Shown here: positions 35,200-44,343 of the stretch, one piece after another
How the letters are laid out: each line of letters opens with the position of its first letter
Position numbering within the stretch: the stretch's first letter is position 1
DNA from: an uncultured Chloroflexota bacterium
GTDB lineage: Bacteria; Chloroflexota; UBA11872; VXNJ01
Reading direction: 5' to 3'
NCBI GenBank assembly: GCA_913043205.1
Contig: CAJWLF010000008.1
Location: 1 to 64,000 of the forward strand
DNA length: 64,000 nucleotides
The notes under the pieces: generated by a model
The model's database searches: none
What the model was told of the DNA's origin: nothing
What the model saw: the letters and a program-made list of their open reading frames with translations, nothing else
Translations under genes and position numbers: made by a program

Positions 35200-35209
35200 G
35201 ATTAAGGTA

Positions 35210-35692
35210 TCAATCAGGCTTGAGCTGATCTTTGGTTTCTAGTACTGAATAACCAGGTTTTACCATACCCATTTTAAGGTATGTGTTGATACCAATGTGG
35301 TTATTGTCGTGGACGTAAAGCCGGAGACCACAATATTCAGAAGAAGCGTCCGCTATTTTTTTGACATGGTTGTACAGACTTCGGAAAACCCCTGACCTCC
35401 TGTCTTCAATTTGGACGTATACACTCTGTATCCATATGATGTTGCTATTGCGCCAGTCGCTCCATTCCAAAGTTATCATCAATTGGCCGGACACTCTTTT
35501 GATCCCGGACTCTGTAATTTCGGCCAAGAAATATGATCCTTTGCTTGGATCCTCTATGGCTGATGCTACTCCCTCTTTTAGCAATGCCCTGTCTAGTGAA
35601 ATGCCCTCTGATTCCAAGGCCAATAGCTCATTAAATCTGACTATAGTGGATATGTCGGATTTGCTTGCTTCTCTAATGCTTATCTTGTTCAT
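35210..35692 (-). CDS. GNAT-family acetyltransferase
   Basis: This 160-residue GNAT N-acetyltransferase begins with IREASKSDISTIVRFN. The central strand IIWIQSVYVQIEDRRSGVFRSLYNHVKK holds the acetyl-CoA loop; the usual QxxGxG/A is present as RRSGVF. LRLYVHDNNHIGINTYLKMGM is the typical end block. The acceptor is unknown. Its start overlaps the 3' end of the CGNR-like gene by 20 nt, so the two are translated as a unit. Confidence 0.85.
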   Translation of the reverse strand: MNKISIREASKSDISTIVRFNELLALESEGISLDRALLKEGVASAIEDPSKGSYFLAEITESGIKRVSGQLMITLEWSDWRNSNIIWIQSVYVQIEDRRSGVFRSLYNHVKKIADASSEYCGLRLYVHDNNHIGINTYLKMGMVKPGYSVLETKDQLKPD

Positions 35693-36830
35693 GCATCTGT
35701 AACCTCTTCCTAGCTACCTCAAACTGGAAATTGGACTCGTCCCAGGCTTGTACGCATAATTTTTTGGACAGCCCAGATATGGATTCTAATTTACTGATAT
35801 ACCTACTGCGTCTTTTTCTATATGTATTACTGCAAGATGAAATTCGTTTTGATCCTAGCCCCGGACAGAAGCGGGATTGTTTTCTTCCAGAAACAAACAA
35901 TTTCCCACACTCTCTGCAAGATTTTAGGTAGATTCCAACCTCAGCATTGAAAAGGTCTCTCAAATGAAGATAGGCTGCCTGGATAGGTGCTACCAGTTTT
36001 ATCCCTTGCAACGTTATCGAAGTTTGTTTTAGGTTGTTGACTATACAAAATTCTATTATGGTTTCTGCCATTTCTCGTGGGTGCGCATTTTTCTCGAAAG
36101 TTATTGAACTGTTTAATTTCAGACCGATTGCTAACAGATGGTGAGGTTCAGTAGGGTTAGGCACATGTTGCAATGCGTTAGCGCGACCCTTAAAGTTGTG
36201 TAGCATCAATGATTTACCTTCGTATAGACGAGCTTCGGGAAGGGATTCAGCAATTCCAGATAATTCATGCTGGAACAATATTCGTTCAAGAGTTGCTGTG
36301 GCAGAGTCTCTATGGTGTATTAGCTCCAGTAAAAAGCCGATCGTTTCTGCATGCCGGGAGATCCATATTAAAGGGTCGTAGTGTGTGTTTTCGCTGGGGG
36401 TTAGAGGTCCAAAACTATTGGTTACCCAAGGTGGTATCGGTTGGTTATTCAATGAGTTATCTCGCCATAACTGGGTAAATCCTAGGGATCCCCATTTGGC
36501 CGCAAAGCCTAAGAAATATTCAGGTTTTTGGCTGGCCGCGTGATCGTCTAGTCGTGCTATGTCAGAGACTATCTCAGCATTACTGCGTGCTGCGGTGTTT
36601 ATGAGGTTATATCCGTCTGGTATTTCCTCAGCACCAATGTCGGTGACGATCTGTTTGAGATCTATGTTCTTGTCAGGTGCTATACAAGGCCAGCTTAGCC
36701 TACCTGTAGGATCGGTACGTAATGAGTAAGAGGGTGCTGTAACGCTCGCACATACCCAGTCTGTGTTTTGTTTAAAGCTAACCATGTTTCTAGATTCTGA
36801 TCGTGCTGTATTGTTATTATTGTTTGCCAA
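35673..36830 (-). CDS. CGNR-like zinc-finger protein
   Basis: This 385-residue protein has a C-terminal zinc finger: CRECGKLFVSGRKQSRFC followed by CSNTYRKRRSR. The layout (CxxC, a basic loop, then two later Cys and a basic helix) is that of CGNR-type fingers, where CGNR is CSNT here. The N-terminal 270 residues are mostly helical with no motif I recognise. CGNR proteins are thought to be DNA-binding regulators. It starts next to a palindromic AT-rich promoter and is coupled to the GNAT gene. Confidence 0.6.
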   Translation of the reverse strand: MANNNNNTARSESRNMVSFKQNTDWVCASVTAPSYSLRTDPTGRLSWPCIAPDKNIDLKQIVTDIGAEEIPDGYNLINTAARSNAEIVSDIARLDDHAASQKPEYFLGFAAKWGSLGFTQLWRDNSLNNQPIPPWVTNSFGPLTPSENTHYDPLIWISRHAETIGFLLELIHHRDSATATLERILFQHELSGIAESLPEARLYEGKSLMLHNFKGRANALQHVPNPTEPHHLLAIGLKLNSSITFEKNAHPREMAETIIEFCIVNNLKQTSITLQGIKLVAPIQAAYLHLRDLFNAEVGIYLKSCRECGKLFVSGRKQSRFCPGLGSKRISSCSNTYRKRRSRYISKLESISGLSKKLCVQAWDESNFQFEVARKRLQMHEQDKH

Positions 36831-36845
36831 CCCATAAATCGAGTA

Positions 36846-36878
36846 TAGTACACATATTATATCAATTATATAATGTGC
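36846..36878. promoter_or_regulatory. AT-rich palindromic divergent promoter
   Basis: The 56 nt between the CGNR-like gene and the AhpD-like gene contain CACATATTATATCAATTATA followed by TAATGTG, an imperfect dyad with arms CACA(TA)TTATA and TATAATGTG. TATAAT at 36869-36874 could be the -10 box for the plus-strand gene. The dyad may be an operator for the zinc-finger protein itself (inference). Confidence 0.35.
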
Positions 36879-36907
36879 CCCAGTAATTGTTTTGTGAGGT
36901 GCCCCTT

Positions 36908-37312
36908 TTGAGTACTGTGCAAATGATCGAATATGACGTGGCCTCCGATGAAATTCGAAGTATTTATGACGACATTATGGCGACTCGCCAAACTGAAACG
37001 GTCAACAATTTTTGGAAAGTTTTGGCTTCTCGGCCAGATCTTCTGAAAGACACGTGGAATGATGTCAAGAGTGTAATGAGTGCTGGAGAATTGGATCCAT
37101 TAACAAAAGAAATGGTTTATGTCGCCGTAAGCGCTGTTAATGCCTGCGATTACTGTATCAACAGTCATACGGCCGCAGCTCGGTCTAAAGGTATGAGTGA
37201 AGGGATGCTAATGGAGCTTATGGCGGTCGTAGGTATGGCGAACCGAACAAATGCTCTGGCAAACGGGCTTCAAATAGACGTTGACAATGCGTTTCGTAAT
37301 GGTGGTCGTTAA
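36908..37312 (+). CDS. AhpD-like/carboxymuconolactone decarboxylase family protein
   Basis: This all-helical CMD/AhpD fold protein has about 134 residues. The redox motif is NACDYCINSHTAAARSKGM, i.e. CxxC followed by His four residues on, as in peroxidase-related AhpD-like proteins. EYDVASDEIRSIYDDIMATR and NNFWKVLASRPDLL match the N-terminal helices. It likely acts as an alkylhydroperoxidase-type disulfide reductase. TTG at 36908 has GAGG 8 nt upstream; ATG at 36923 is the alternative. It is 1.7 kb from the OsmC gene, another thiol-peroxide protein. Confidence 0.85.
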   Translation: MSTVQMIEYDVASDEIRSIYDDIMATRQTETVNNFWKVLASRPDLLKDTWNDVKSVMSAGELDPLTKEMVYVAVSAVNACDYCINSHTAAARSKGMSEGMLMELMAVVGMANRTNALANGLQIDVDNAFRNGGR

Positions 37313-37465
37313 CGGTTACAACTATAGATTTTTAAAGAATTCCCAATTTGCTTTCAATGTGTCTTGTCTGTCTAACTTGCTTGGAATGTCGTGCCCGCCT
37401 TCGATAATACCAAAGTGGAGTACGCGGCTGGAGTTCAAGCATTCTGTTTCTATTTCTGAAATAAT

Positions 37466-39112
37466 TCAGGGATTAACAAAGAGTGATTCATAGTTTGATA
37501 CGATTGGTCGCTCACATGTTGCGACTTCAATCACTGCGGGATTGCCGCTATTGACAACGTCCACCCCCCAACTAATTGTAGATGCCAGGTCATCAATGAC
37601 ATCGACTTTCTTTGCTTCTACTCCTAGCGCTTTAGCTACTTCAGCGTAATCTCCTGCCATATATTTTGCTTGGTAAGCTTCTATGGCGGCAGGCATGTGC
37701 GTTTCGTATCCTCCCATAGCGCCATTGTTCAGGATTACTGTTAAAACTGCAATATTGTTTCGTGATGCAGTTTCAAAATCCATGCCTGCCATCCCTACTG
37801 CAGTGTCTCCCATTACATTGAGAACTAGCTTGTCTGGGTCAGCAAGTTTTGCCCCATAGGCAAGTCCTAACCCATAACCAAGTTGAGTCGATTTCCCCCA
37901 ACCTATGTAGTAGCTATGCGGTTCGCAGTGCCAAAATGGTGCCATTTGGTCTCTGGGGTTTCCGGAATCATGAGTGACGATAGAAGGGGTGTTTGAAATT
38001 TGGTAATTGAGTTCATTGATTACGCGGTAAGGGTTGATTGGCTGATCTTTCGATTCAAGGCTGGGGGTCCATTCATTTAACCAATTAGTTTTCAGCTGTT
38101 TGATTTCCTGTGTTGGATCTGGCTTAGGTGGAGCATTTCTCGATCTAAGCTCTTGGGTAATCTGGCGCAAAACCAGTTTGATGTCGCCTATGACTGCGTG
38201 CTCCAGTCCGTAATCTTTATAAAGGTCAGTGTCATTATCGATTAATTGTACTAACCTCTTCGATCTAGGTATTTCAGCCTGCTGATTGGCGATGCTGAAT
38301 CCCGCTCCGGCTCCGATAACGAGGTCCGCTTTTGCCATAAAGTGGGCCGCCGGGAGAGATCCTACTTTTCCAAGCAGTCCTAGGGCGAGTGGATGCGAGT
38401 CAGCTATGGCCCCTTTCCCGTTTAGCGTAACCATCACTGGCGTATTTGTGATTTCAGCTAAATTCGTCAATTCTTCGGTAGCATTTCCGTATAGAATTCC
38501 CATCCCAGCCTGTATCACCGGATTTCGTGATTCTTGAAGCAAGTCACATACGATTCTAATATCAGCTAGATCCCCTAATGATTTATGTGTCTGCGGTTGC
38601 TTATAGCCTTCAAGACTTTGAGTGAAGTTTTGGGACCCTATATCCATAGGTAATTGGAGAACGATTGGTCCCTTTTTACCATTACGACACATAGCGAATG
38701 CTCGTCTTAGCCTATCAGGTATCGAATGAACCGATGCTATCTGAGCTGTCCACTTTGTGACGCCTCGATAATTTTCGACGGTGTCAAACATCGGGGATAT
38801 GCCCATACGTTGCGATTCATATCCGCCAGCGAGCATGATTAATGGGGTGCTGTCTGCAAAAGCTTGTGCTATTCCGCCAAAAGCATTTTCGGATCCAGGG
38901 CCGTATTGTACTGCCACTACTCCAATTTCTTTTCCTCTACTAACTCTACTGACGCCATCAGCCATATTGATGATAGTGCGCTCTGTACGGCCAATTATTG
39001 GTCTGATGCCCACTTTAGTGCAGGCATCAATTAGCGGGCTGTGAGGGAAAGAGAAAAGATAACGAACACCTTCATCACGCAATATGGCCGCAACAGCGTC
39101 ATGCCCGTCCAT
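37466..39112 (-). CDS. TPP-dependent enzyme, acetolactate synthase superfamily, second copy
   Basis: This paralogue of the enzyme at 9.9 kb has about 548 residues. The activating Glu is in GRTERTIINMADGVSR, and the Mg-TPP motif begins at VMGDTAVGMAGMDFETASRNN. The N-terminal motif is LFSFPHSP instead of FGIPG. The substrate is unknown. ATG at 39112 directly before the conserved DGHDAVAAIL is more likely than the track start 39148. It stands alone; a long stem-loop lies about 130 nt upstream of its start. Confidence 0.82.
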   Translation of the reverse strand: MDGHDAVAAILRDEGVRYLFSFPHSPLIDACTKVGIRPIIGRTERTIINMADGVSRVSRGKEIGVVAVQYGPGSENAFGGIAQAFADSTPLIMLAGGYESQRMGISPMFDTVENYRGVTKWTAQIASVHSIPDRLRRAFAMCRNGKKGPIVLQLPMDIGSQNFTQSLEGYKQPQTHKSLGDLADIRIVCDLLQESRNPVIQAGMGILYGNATEELTNLAEITNTPVMVTLNGKGAIADSHPLALGLLGKVGSLPAAHFMAKADLVIGAGAGFSIANQQAEIPRSKRLVQLIDNDTDLYKDYGLEHAVIGDIKLVLRQITQELRSRNAPPKPDPTQEIKQLKTNWLNEWTPSLESKDQPINPYRVINELNYQISNTPSIVTHDSGNPRDQMAPFWHCEPHSYYIGWGKSTQLGYGLGLAYGAKLADPDKLVLNVMGDTAVGMAGMDFETASRNNIAVLTVILNNGAMGGYETHMPAAIEAYQAKYMAGDYAEVAKALGVEAKKVDVIDDLASTISWGVDVVNSGNPAVIEVATCERPIVSNYESLFVNP

Positions 39113-39242
39113 GGTGCCTCCTGAGCTATCGTAGCTAATGTTGTGCACCTATTTAGTGTATTTGCTTTTAACAATAATTGCTTGTTAGTGCTGTTATTTG
39201 GAGGCGTGAATGATTTTTGATTGAGATTGGCGTAGAAACAAG

Positions 39243-39324
39243 GAGGGCGGACCCATAACTTTTGGGGGGAGGAGTGTGCATCAGTATGACTGCTTTATCA
39301 GTAACACACTGAGGGTCCGCCCTC
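39243..39324. repeat. Long structured inverted repeat, 82 nt
   Basis: GAGGGCGGACCC (39243-39254) and GGGTCCGCCCTC (39313-39324) pair perfectly over 12 bp. Inside, AGTGTG (39273-39278) pairs with CACACT (39305-39310), closing a 26-nt apical part with CAGT/ACTG mini-dyads. The layout is a two-storey hairpin with an asymmetric internal loop. It lies in the 5' leader of the TPP gene (minus strand) and 3' of the rhamnose mutarotase gene. It may be a regulatory RNA, a palindromic mobile repeat or an attenuator; T-runs for a simple terminator are weak. Confidence 0.55.
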
Positions 39325-39640
39325 AATGTTAAGGTACATTGTGCATTAATTCACAAACTATTGTCAAATAGATTACTATTATAACTGTAGAGACGGTCAG
39401 CCCTTGCCTTCAGTCGATCATTTAATTGTGCGGTTTCCATAAAATAGTGTAGTAATTTGTCGGTGCGGTAAAGTGAGTTGATCCAAGTCTCGTGAGCTCT
39501 AATGCATACGGAGGATGTATACAACCACAACGCTAGACATGTATCTGTGACTACATCACAGACCTAGTAGCAAGGGATGGAGGACAACACTAGACTTAGT
39601 AAACGCTATGTGAAAGATGTTCTAGAGCTATCGATGATGC
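39325..39640. other. Intergenic region between the TPP and mutarotase genes
   Basis: A short hairpin TCTGTG-actacat-CACAGA (39544-39562) lies 80 nt after the mutarotase stop. The longest minus-strand frame here (39530-39351, TTG start, 59 codons, with HETWINSLYRTDKLLHYFME) has no ribosome binding site and may be chance. The plus ORF 39577-39765 of the track is the shadow of the mutarotase gene. Nothing else is evident. Confidence 0.4.
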
Positions 39641-39946
39641 TCACTCTTGGTGAAAAACGTGTTCTAAAAACACTCTGGTCTCGCCGCTACTTGAGTCTAC
39701 GATGTCTGAATGCAATTTACGCCATTCCTGAACAACGTCTGATTCCTCTAGCATGGCATCTGTAGATTCAAAATTGTCGCATTCCATGTATGCGAACACT
39801 AAGTTGCCGTATAGAAAACATGAGTGGTTTCTGACTCCGGCGGCACGATTAGCATCTATCATTTCCTGCCATACCGCCTGATGGGTTTTTCTGTATGCTT
39901 CAACTTTGTCGGGATATAGTTTTAATACAAAAGCAACTTGTTCCAT
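39641..39946 (-). CDS. L-rhamnose mutarotase family protein
   Basis: This RhaM (DUF718) family protein has 101 residues, a dimeric alpha-beta barrel that interconverts sugar anomers. The catalytic His22 lies in EAYRKTHQAVWQEM with Tyr18 before it, at the same numbers as in characterised RhaM. GVRNHSCFLYGNLVFAYMEC and VVQEWRKLHSDIV match the later strands and helix. The substrate may be rhamnose or another 6-deoxy sugar. It lies 47 nt downstream of a PhyH gene on the same strand and is probably in its operon. Confidence 0.87.
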   Translation of the reverse strand: MEQVAFVLKLYPDKVEAYRKTHQAVWQEMIDANRAAGVRNHSCFLYGNLVFAYMECDNFESTDAMLEESDVVQEWRKLHSDIVDSSSGETRVFLEHVFHQE

Positions 39947-39993
39947 TGGTTTCTCCTATACAAGTATTGACCTAGTAGTTCTACCTTACTGGA

Positions 39994-41025
39994 TTAATTA
40001 GAGCCAGTTAACGCAGCTGCAGCGGCCTTACCTTGGTCTGATTCAGGATCACGATGGACTATGCGTTCTAGATGAAGCCTAGCGTGTTCATTTCCGTTCG
40101 ACGCTAAAGCTATTGCCTGTTCGAATGCCTTATCCATGTAACTTGAATCCTTACTGAGTACGGGACCATCACGGTCTTTCCAATAGTACTTCAAGGAATC
40201 ATCCGTCCAGCCTGCATACACCTCTTCCCAGCTCAATGGTGAGAAACTGGCTAAATGAGGTTGCAACATATGTTCTGCCACTGGGTCGTTTTCATTCTGG
40301 TACCTATTATCTAGAGAAACCCGCAACCTGTCTTCTGTAACGTTCGGGAGGGCTTTATGCAAAGTTAGACTTGGAAAAATAAGTGCATCACCTGCTTCAT
40401 AGTCGATTGTGTGCCAGTTGCCCTCATGCCCTGAAGTGTCGACAGACAAAGATCCTGCCCCTAGTGAAAACGCGTGATCCAGCACCTCATCTACTCGGTG
40501 TGACCCTGGCAGAACAGCTAATCCCCCTAGTTCTACAGGGCAGTCGCCGACTGGTGACCAGCACGTAAATGTATCGTAAGAACCTTGAAAATGAACAAAG
40601 TCTTGATGTACGGGTGTTGTGTGATCTGTGAATTGCGGAAACCATAAACGTGCAATTTTGGAAGGGTGTGGGAAAACTGTATCACCAATGATTTTCTCCA
40701 TTATTGCCAGCACGTCTGGATGATGGGCGGTCTGATGAAATGATTGAACCTTGTATACCTCGTGGTAAACCTTGGGATAGTCTGGATCCCCTTCCGTGCA
40801 TCGTTTGGAAATGTCTGCAATGCCGTCCATGGGATCTGTACCCGCGACCAGCCAACCACCTTTTTGCATTACTGTCAGCAGATCTTTGCGAAGTTTCATA
40901 ATGACGTCAGGATCAAACAGCCTTTTGAAGAATAGATATCCGTCTTCTGCTAATCGCGATTGCAATTCGGCCGAATCTTCCATGGCGTCATTGGCAGATT
41001 GCAGAGTTTTAAGTTCGCTTTGCAT
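39994..41025 (-). CDS. Phytanoyl-CoA dioxygenase (PhyH) family protein
   Basis: This non-heme Fe(II)/2-oxoglutarate oxygenase has 343 residues. The iron facial triad is H140 and D142 (TTPVHQDFVHF) plus H223 (FPSLTLHKALPN), with the 2-oxoglutarate Arg just after (DRLRVSLDNRY). PVELGGLAVLPGSHRV is the standard strand before it. It hydroxylates an unknown small molecule. It lies between the membrane protein and the mutarotase on the minus strand, in a likely three-gene unit. Confidence 0.87.
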   Translation of the reverse strand: MQSELKTLQSANDAMEDSAELQSRLAEDGYLFFKRLFDPDVIMKLRKDLLTVMQKGGWLVAGTDPMDGIADISKRCTEGDPDYPKVYHEVYKVQSFHQTAHHPDVLAIMEKIIGDTVFPHPSKIARLWFPQFTDHTTPVHQDFVHFQGSYDTFTCWSPVGDCPVELGGLAVLPGSHRVDEVLDHAFSLGAGSLSVDTSGHEGNWHTIDYEAGDALIFPSLTLHKALPNVTEDRLRVSLDNRYQNENDPVAEHMLQPHLASFSPLSWEEVYAGWTDDSLKYYWKDRDGPVLSKDSSYMDKAFEQAIALASNGNEHARLHLERIVHRDPESDQGKAAAAALTGSN

Positions 41026-41064
41026 CAGTTTGTCTTTCCCATTTCTATCCCAGCAGCCTTCAAG

Positions 41065-41709
41065 CTAACTAGACTTTTGTGATCTTATCAGAACAAACCC
41101 CATTGCAGCGTTTGTGAGTCCCATGGCAATCCAGACAAGAAAACCGACTAGGCCAGGAGTGCTTGGAGTGCCGAAGATGAATAGAATTACACCTATCGCT
41201 GCAAGAGCAGACAACACCCATCCTAGAGTGACAGGTATTTCAGACTTTCGCATAATTATGGATGTTCCAATAAGTATCGTTGCTATTGGCCAGACAAAAC
41301 CCAACCCTCCCCCAATGTTGTCGGCTGTTAATTGAAGTGTATGTCCGGCCTCATGGCCTACTGTTTTTGCAACTTCTATTGCTTGTTTTTGTAAGCCCCA
41401 GCTCGCCATTGCAACTCCAGCTAATCCTGGGAACAATATTGCTGCAGCACCGGAATACGCTGATCCAGAGCCGCCCTTGTTACGGAGCAAAGTTGCTAGC
41501 ATGCCAAGCCCCACGAACCAGCCAATGAAGCAAACCCCTCCGATAATTCCTAATGTCAAGTATGCGGTCTCATTTGCTAGGTAAAGCTTGAGGTTTTCTG
41601 AGGCAGTATCGGCGTTACCAATGATTACTGGCTCCAGAAAGCCCCAGATCACGAAAGTTCCTATCGGCCCGAGAATTAACAGGATTCCAGTCAAAGTACG
41701 AGTGCTCAT
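41065..41709 (-). CDS. Polytopic membrane protein, DUF4386-like
   Basis: This 214-residue protein has about six membrane spans: around residues 5-28, 50-75, 84-107, 132-150, 158-178 and 185-205. The layout, with an N-terminal span, an extracytoplasmic loop with NADTASENLKLYLANE and a Gly/Ala-rich core, resembles DUF4386 proteins, but I am unsure. No transport or catalytic motif is visible. It is the first gene of the group with PhyH and mutarotase, 39 nt upstream of PhyH. Confidence 0.6.
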   Translation of the reverse strand: MSTRTLTGILLILGPIGTFVIWGFLEPVIIGNADTASENLKLYLANETAYLTLGIIGGVCFIGWFVGLGMLATLLRNKGGSGSAYSGAAAILFPGLAGVAMASWGLQKQAIEVAKTVGHEAGHTLQLTADNIGGGLGFVWPIATILIGTSIIMRKSEIPVTLGWVLSALAAIGVILFIFGTPSTPGLVGFLVWIAMGLTNAAMGFVLIRSQKSS

Positions 41710-41928
41710 ATCTGGTTCCCCCTACCAAATTGTGTGCAAGCGACGACATGACAACAACCGACACTTCAATGAATAAATTGCCAACCATCTAGTGATCAGC
41801 GTACCTCAACCCCGTGCAAAAAAACAAGTTGTCGGTGGCTGAAAACACGGCGTTCGGCGCTCCCTGCTGGATCATTTAGCGCGATACAATATTTCAGGGT
41901 GTGTGACTAGTGCTTGGACAATACGCGA

Positions 41929-42429
41929 CTAGTTTGGCGACCCGCTTTGGTTTTCAAGTTTTGCATCTAGTAGCAACAAAGCAGAAGTGTTATCGCCCGC
42001 CATCTCAATTTGATGGACAATGTCCCCTGTCACTTTTTCCTCTTCTACCTGTTCGGCAATAAACCACTGAAGCATTACTTGTGCCGGATAATCATTGGTA
42101 TCAAGTGCAAGCTGGTATAAGGAATTTATCTCACCAGTAACCGCTTTTTCGTGTTCAAGAGCTGCTGATACTAGTTCTCGAGCAGACCCCAACTTGTGTT
42201 CAGGGGCTTGAATAATACCGAGTTCAATTTGACCACCTCTGTCTAATATGAAGTCGAATAATTTCATAGCGTGCATGCGTTCTTCTTCAGAATGATCACG
42301 CATCCATTTTGCGAATCCATTGAGATTTAACTGAGAAAGCGCTGCTGAAATGGACAGGTATGAATAGGAAGCTGATAGCTCGTTTACTACTTGTTCATTT
42401 AATGCTTTTTGTAGTCGTGGATTGATCAC
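41929..42429 (-). CDS. Ferritin
   Basis: This non-heme ferritin has 166 residues and forms a 24-mer iron store. The ferroxidase residues E17, Y24, E50 and H53 (VVNELSASYSY, HSEEERMHAM) are at the canonical positions, and the later EHEKAVTGEI and QWFIAEQVEEEK carry E94- and E127/E130-type ligands. It is monocistronic. It sits in a 219-nt and 174-nt flanked gap; no Fur box is obvious. Confidence 0.94.
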   Translation of the reverse strand: MINPRLQKALNEQVVNELSASYSYLSISAALSQLNLNGFAKWMRDHSEEERMHAMKLFDFILDRGGQIELGIIQAPEHKLGSARELVSAALEHEKAVTGEINSLYQLALDTNDYPAQVMLQWFIAEQVEEEKVTGDIVHQIEMAGDNTSALLLLDAKLENQSGSPN

Positions 42430-42603
42430 TAACTCTGCCTTTAGTCTAAAGTTGAAACATTGCCTAATTCAGTTTGAATTGTGACCTAGTATTGAGAATT
42501 GTGCGTTAGCAAATGCTTGAAATTTATATTAGTCTCTACAAATAAACTAGCAGGCTTAGCCATCAGGCTTAGCAATCGAGATATGCCTTGCAAAGGTGGG
42601 TGT

Positions 42604-44214
42604 ATGGGGCGCAACAATATTGACGTATATGACTATGTGGTTGTAGGGGCTGGGGCGGCTGGTTGTGTGGTGGCAAATAGGTTGAGTGAGGATAGACGTT
42701 GTTCTGTTTTGTTGCTTGAAGCTGGAGGTCCTGATCGTAATCCTCTTATTCACATCCCCGTGGGTTTTACCAAACTGACAAGTCCTGGGGTCAATTGGGG
42801 ATTTAGTACGGTCCCTCAACCACAAATGAATGACCGTCAAATGTGGTATCCGCAAGGTCGAACCTTGGGCGGTTCTACCTCGATTAATGCGATGATTTAT
42901 ATCAGGGGCCACCGGTCGGATTACGAATCGTGGAGGGTTCTAGGCAATGAAGGTTGGGGTTATGACGGGGTGCTGCCATACTTTCGGATTTCGGAGAATA
43001 ATACCCGTTTGAATAATCAATACCATGGAGTGGGTGGGGAATTAAATGTAACGCAGCAAATCCAACATAATCCTCTAACACGTGCTTTTGTCTTAGCTGC
43101 CCAAGAGATTGGAATAGATTTTAATCCGGACGTTAATGGTGCCACTCAGGATGGGGTGACTTTCTACGACGTCACACAACGTGATGCGAAGAGAGAAAGT
43201 TCTGCAACCGCCTTTCTACGTCCAATCCAAGAGCGTTCAAATCTAACAGTAATTACAAAAGCAAGGGCGACAAGAATTCTTGTGAAGAATGGTAAGGCAG
43301 TGGGGCTCGAATATAGACGACGAAGAAATACACATGTAGTGCATGCTGATAATGAAATTGTTCTATCCAGTGGGGCGGTGAATTCTCCGCGTCTGCTGAT
43401 GTTATCTGGGATTGGACCTGCTGGGCACTTGTCCAGTGTTGGTGTTGATGTGGTTCATGACTTACCAGGAGTTGGTCAAAACTTTCAAGATCATATGGAT
43501 GTATATCTGACGGCTGAAACGGCACCGATTTCTTACAATCGAGAAGATAGGCCAGATCGAGCTTTACGACATATGATTCAATATTTGCTGTATAAAACTG
43601 GTCCGATGACAGCATGTGTAGCAGAGGCGGGTGCATTTGTCAGAAGTAGCGACGCAGTAAATTCGCCAGACATACAGATTCATTGTCTTCCTGCTTATGT
43701 TATCGATCATGGGCGACAACGGCGAAAAGGACACGGTATCACGATCAACACGTGTAATCTTCGTCCACGCAGTGTCGGATCTGTGAAACTGCGATCGGCA
43801 AACCCTGAAGAGGCTCCTCTGATCGATCCTAATTTTTGTGGTGATTCCTCAGGATATGATTGGGAAATATCAATGGCGGGCTTTCACTGGGGCAGGAAGT
43901 TATTACAAACAGAAGCATTTGCTCCCTACATAAGGTATGAGCACATGCCAGGTGTATCTGTTACTAGTGATGAAGCTATAAGAGACTACATAAAGAAATG
44001 GTCGAAGACCGATTACCATCCCGTTGGATCTTGTTCAATGGGTGTAGGCGAAGATGCTGTTGTAGATACAGAACTTCGAGTGAGAGGGCTCGAAAACCTT
44101 CGCGTGATTGATGCATCGATAATGCCTAAACTAATTAGTGGTAATACTCAGGCTCCTTCCATCATGGTTGGGGAAAAAGGGGCAGCAATCATGAGAGCAG
44201 GAAAGCTAGTATAG
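42604..44214 (+). CDS. GMC family FAD oxidoreductase (choline/alcohol dehydrogenase-like)
   Basis: This GMC oxidoreductase has about 536 residues. The FAD motif is YVVVGAGAAGCVVANRLSED, followed by the GMC signature GRTLGGSTSINAMIYIRGH and the second signature GAVNSPRLLMLSGIGP. The C-terminal active-site His lies in KTDYHPVGSCSMG, and the end block IMPKLISGNTQAPSIMVGEK is complete. It oxidises a primary alcohol or a sugar alcohol. ATG at 42604 with AAAGGTGGG upstream is the better start; the track extends to 42499. Confidence 0.92.
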   Translation: MGRNNIDVYDYVVVGAGAAGCVVANRLSEDRRCSVLLLEAGGPDRNPLIHIPVGFTKLTSPGVNWGFSTVPQPQMNDRQMWYPQGRTLGGSTSINAMIYIRGHRSDYESWRVLGNEGWGYDGVLPYFRISENNTRLNNQYHGVGGELNVTQQIQHNPLTRAFVLAAQEIGIDFNPDVNGATQDGVTFYDVTQRDAKRESSATAFLRPIQERSNLTVITKARATRILVKNGKAVGLEYRRRRNTHVVHADNEIVLSSGAVNSPRLLMLSGIGPAGHLSSVGVDVVHDLPGVGQNFQDHMDVYLTAETAPISYNREDRPDRALRHMIQYLLYKTGPMTACVAEAGAFVRSSDAVNSPDIQIHCLPAYVIDHGRQRRKGHGITINTCNLRPRSVGSVKLRSANPEEAPLIDPNFCGDSSGYDWEISMAGFHWGRKLLQTEAFAPYIRYEHMPGVSVTSDEAIRDYIKKWSKTDYHPVGSCSMGVGEDAVVDTELRVRGLENLRVIDASIMPKLISGNTQAPSIMVGEKGAAIMRAGKLV

Positions 44215-44343
44215 ATCTGAACTAGAAACAACGGTTATTGGTTCTGAAAAGAGTCTAGGTAAGAAAAGGTATCGTTAAAAAAAACAACAGCGTAGAATGC
44301 TCTAGTAGGGACACAGAAGAGTAAAGAAGTTGTGGTGACTGAT

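Noticed and set aside
36908-37312. Further in-frame TGA (selenocysteine) in AhpD-like or thioredoxin-fold proteins
   Set aside because: Both keep Cys codons at their redox positions; only the OsmC gene shows an aligned TGA.
39577-39765. Plus-strand 62-aa ORF
   Set aside because: It overlaps the RhaM-family gene antisense and has no family features.
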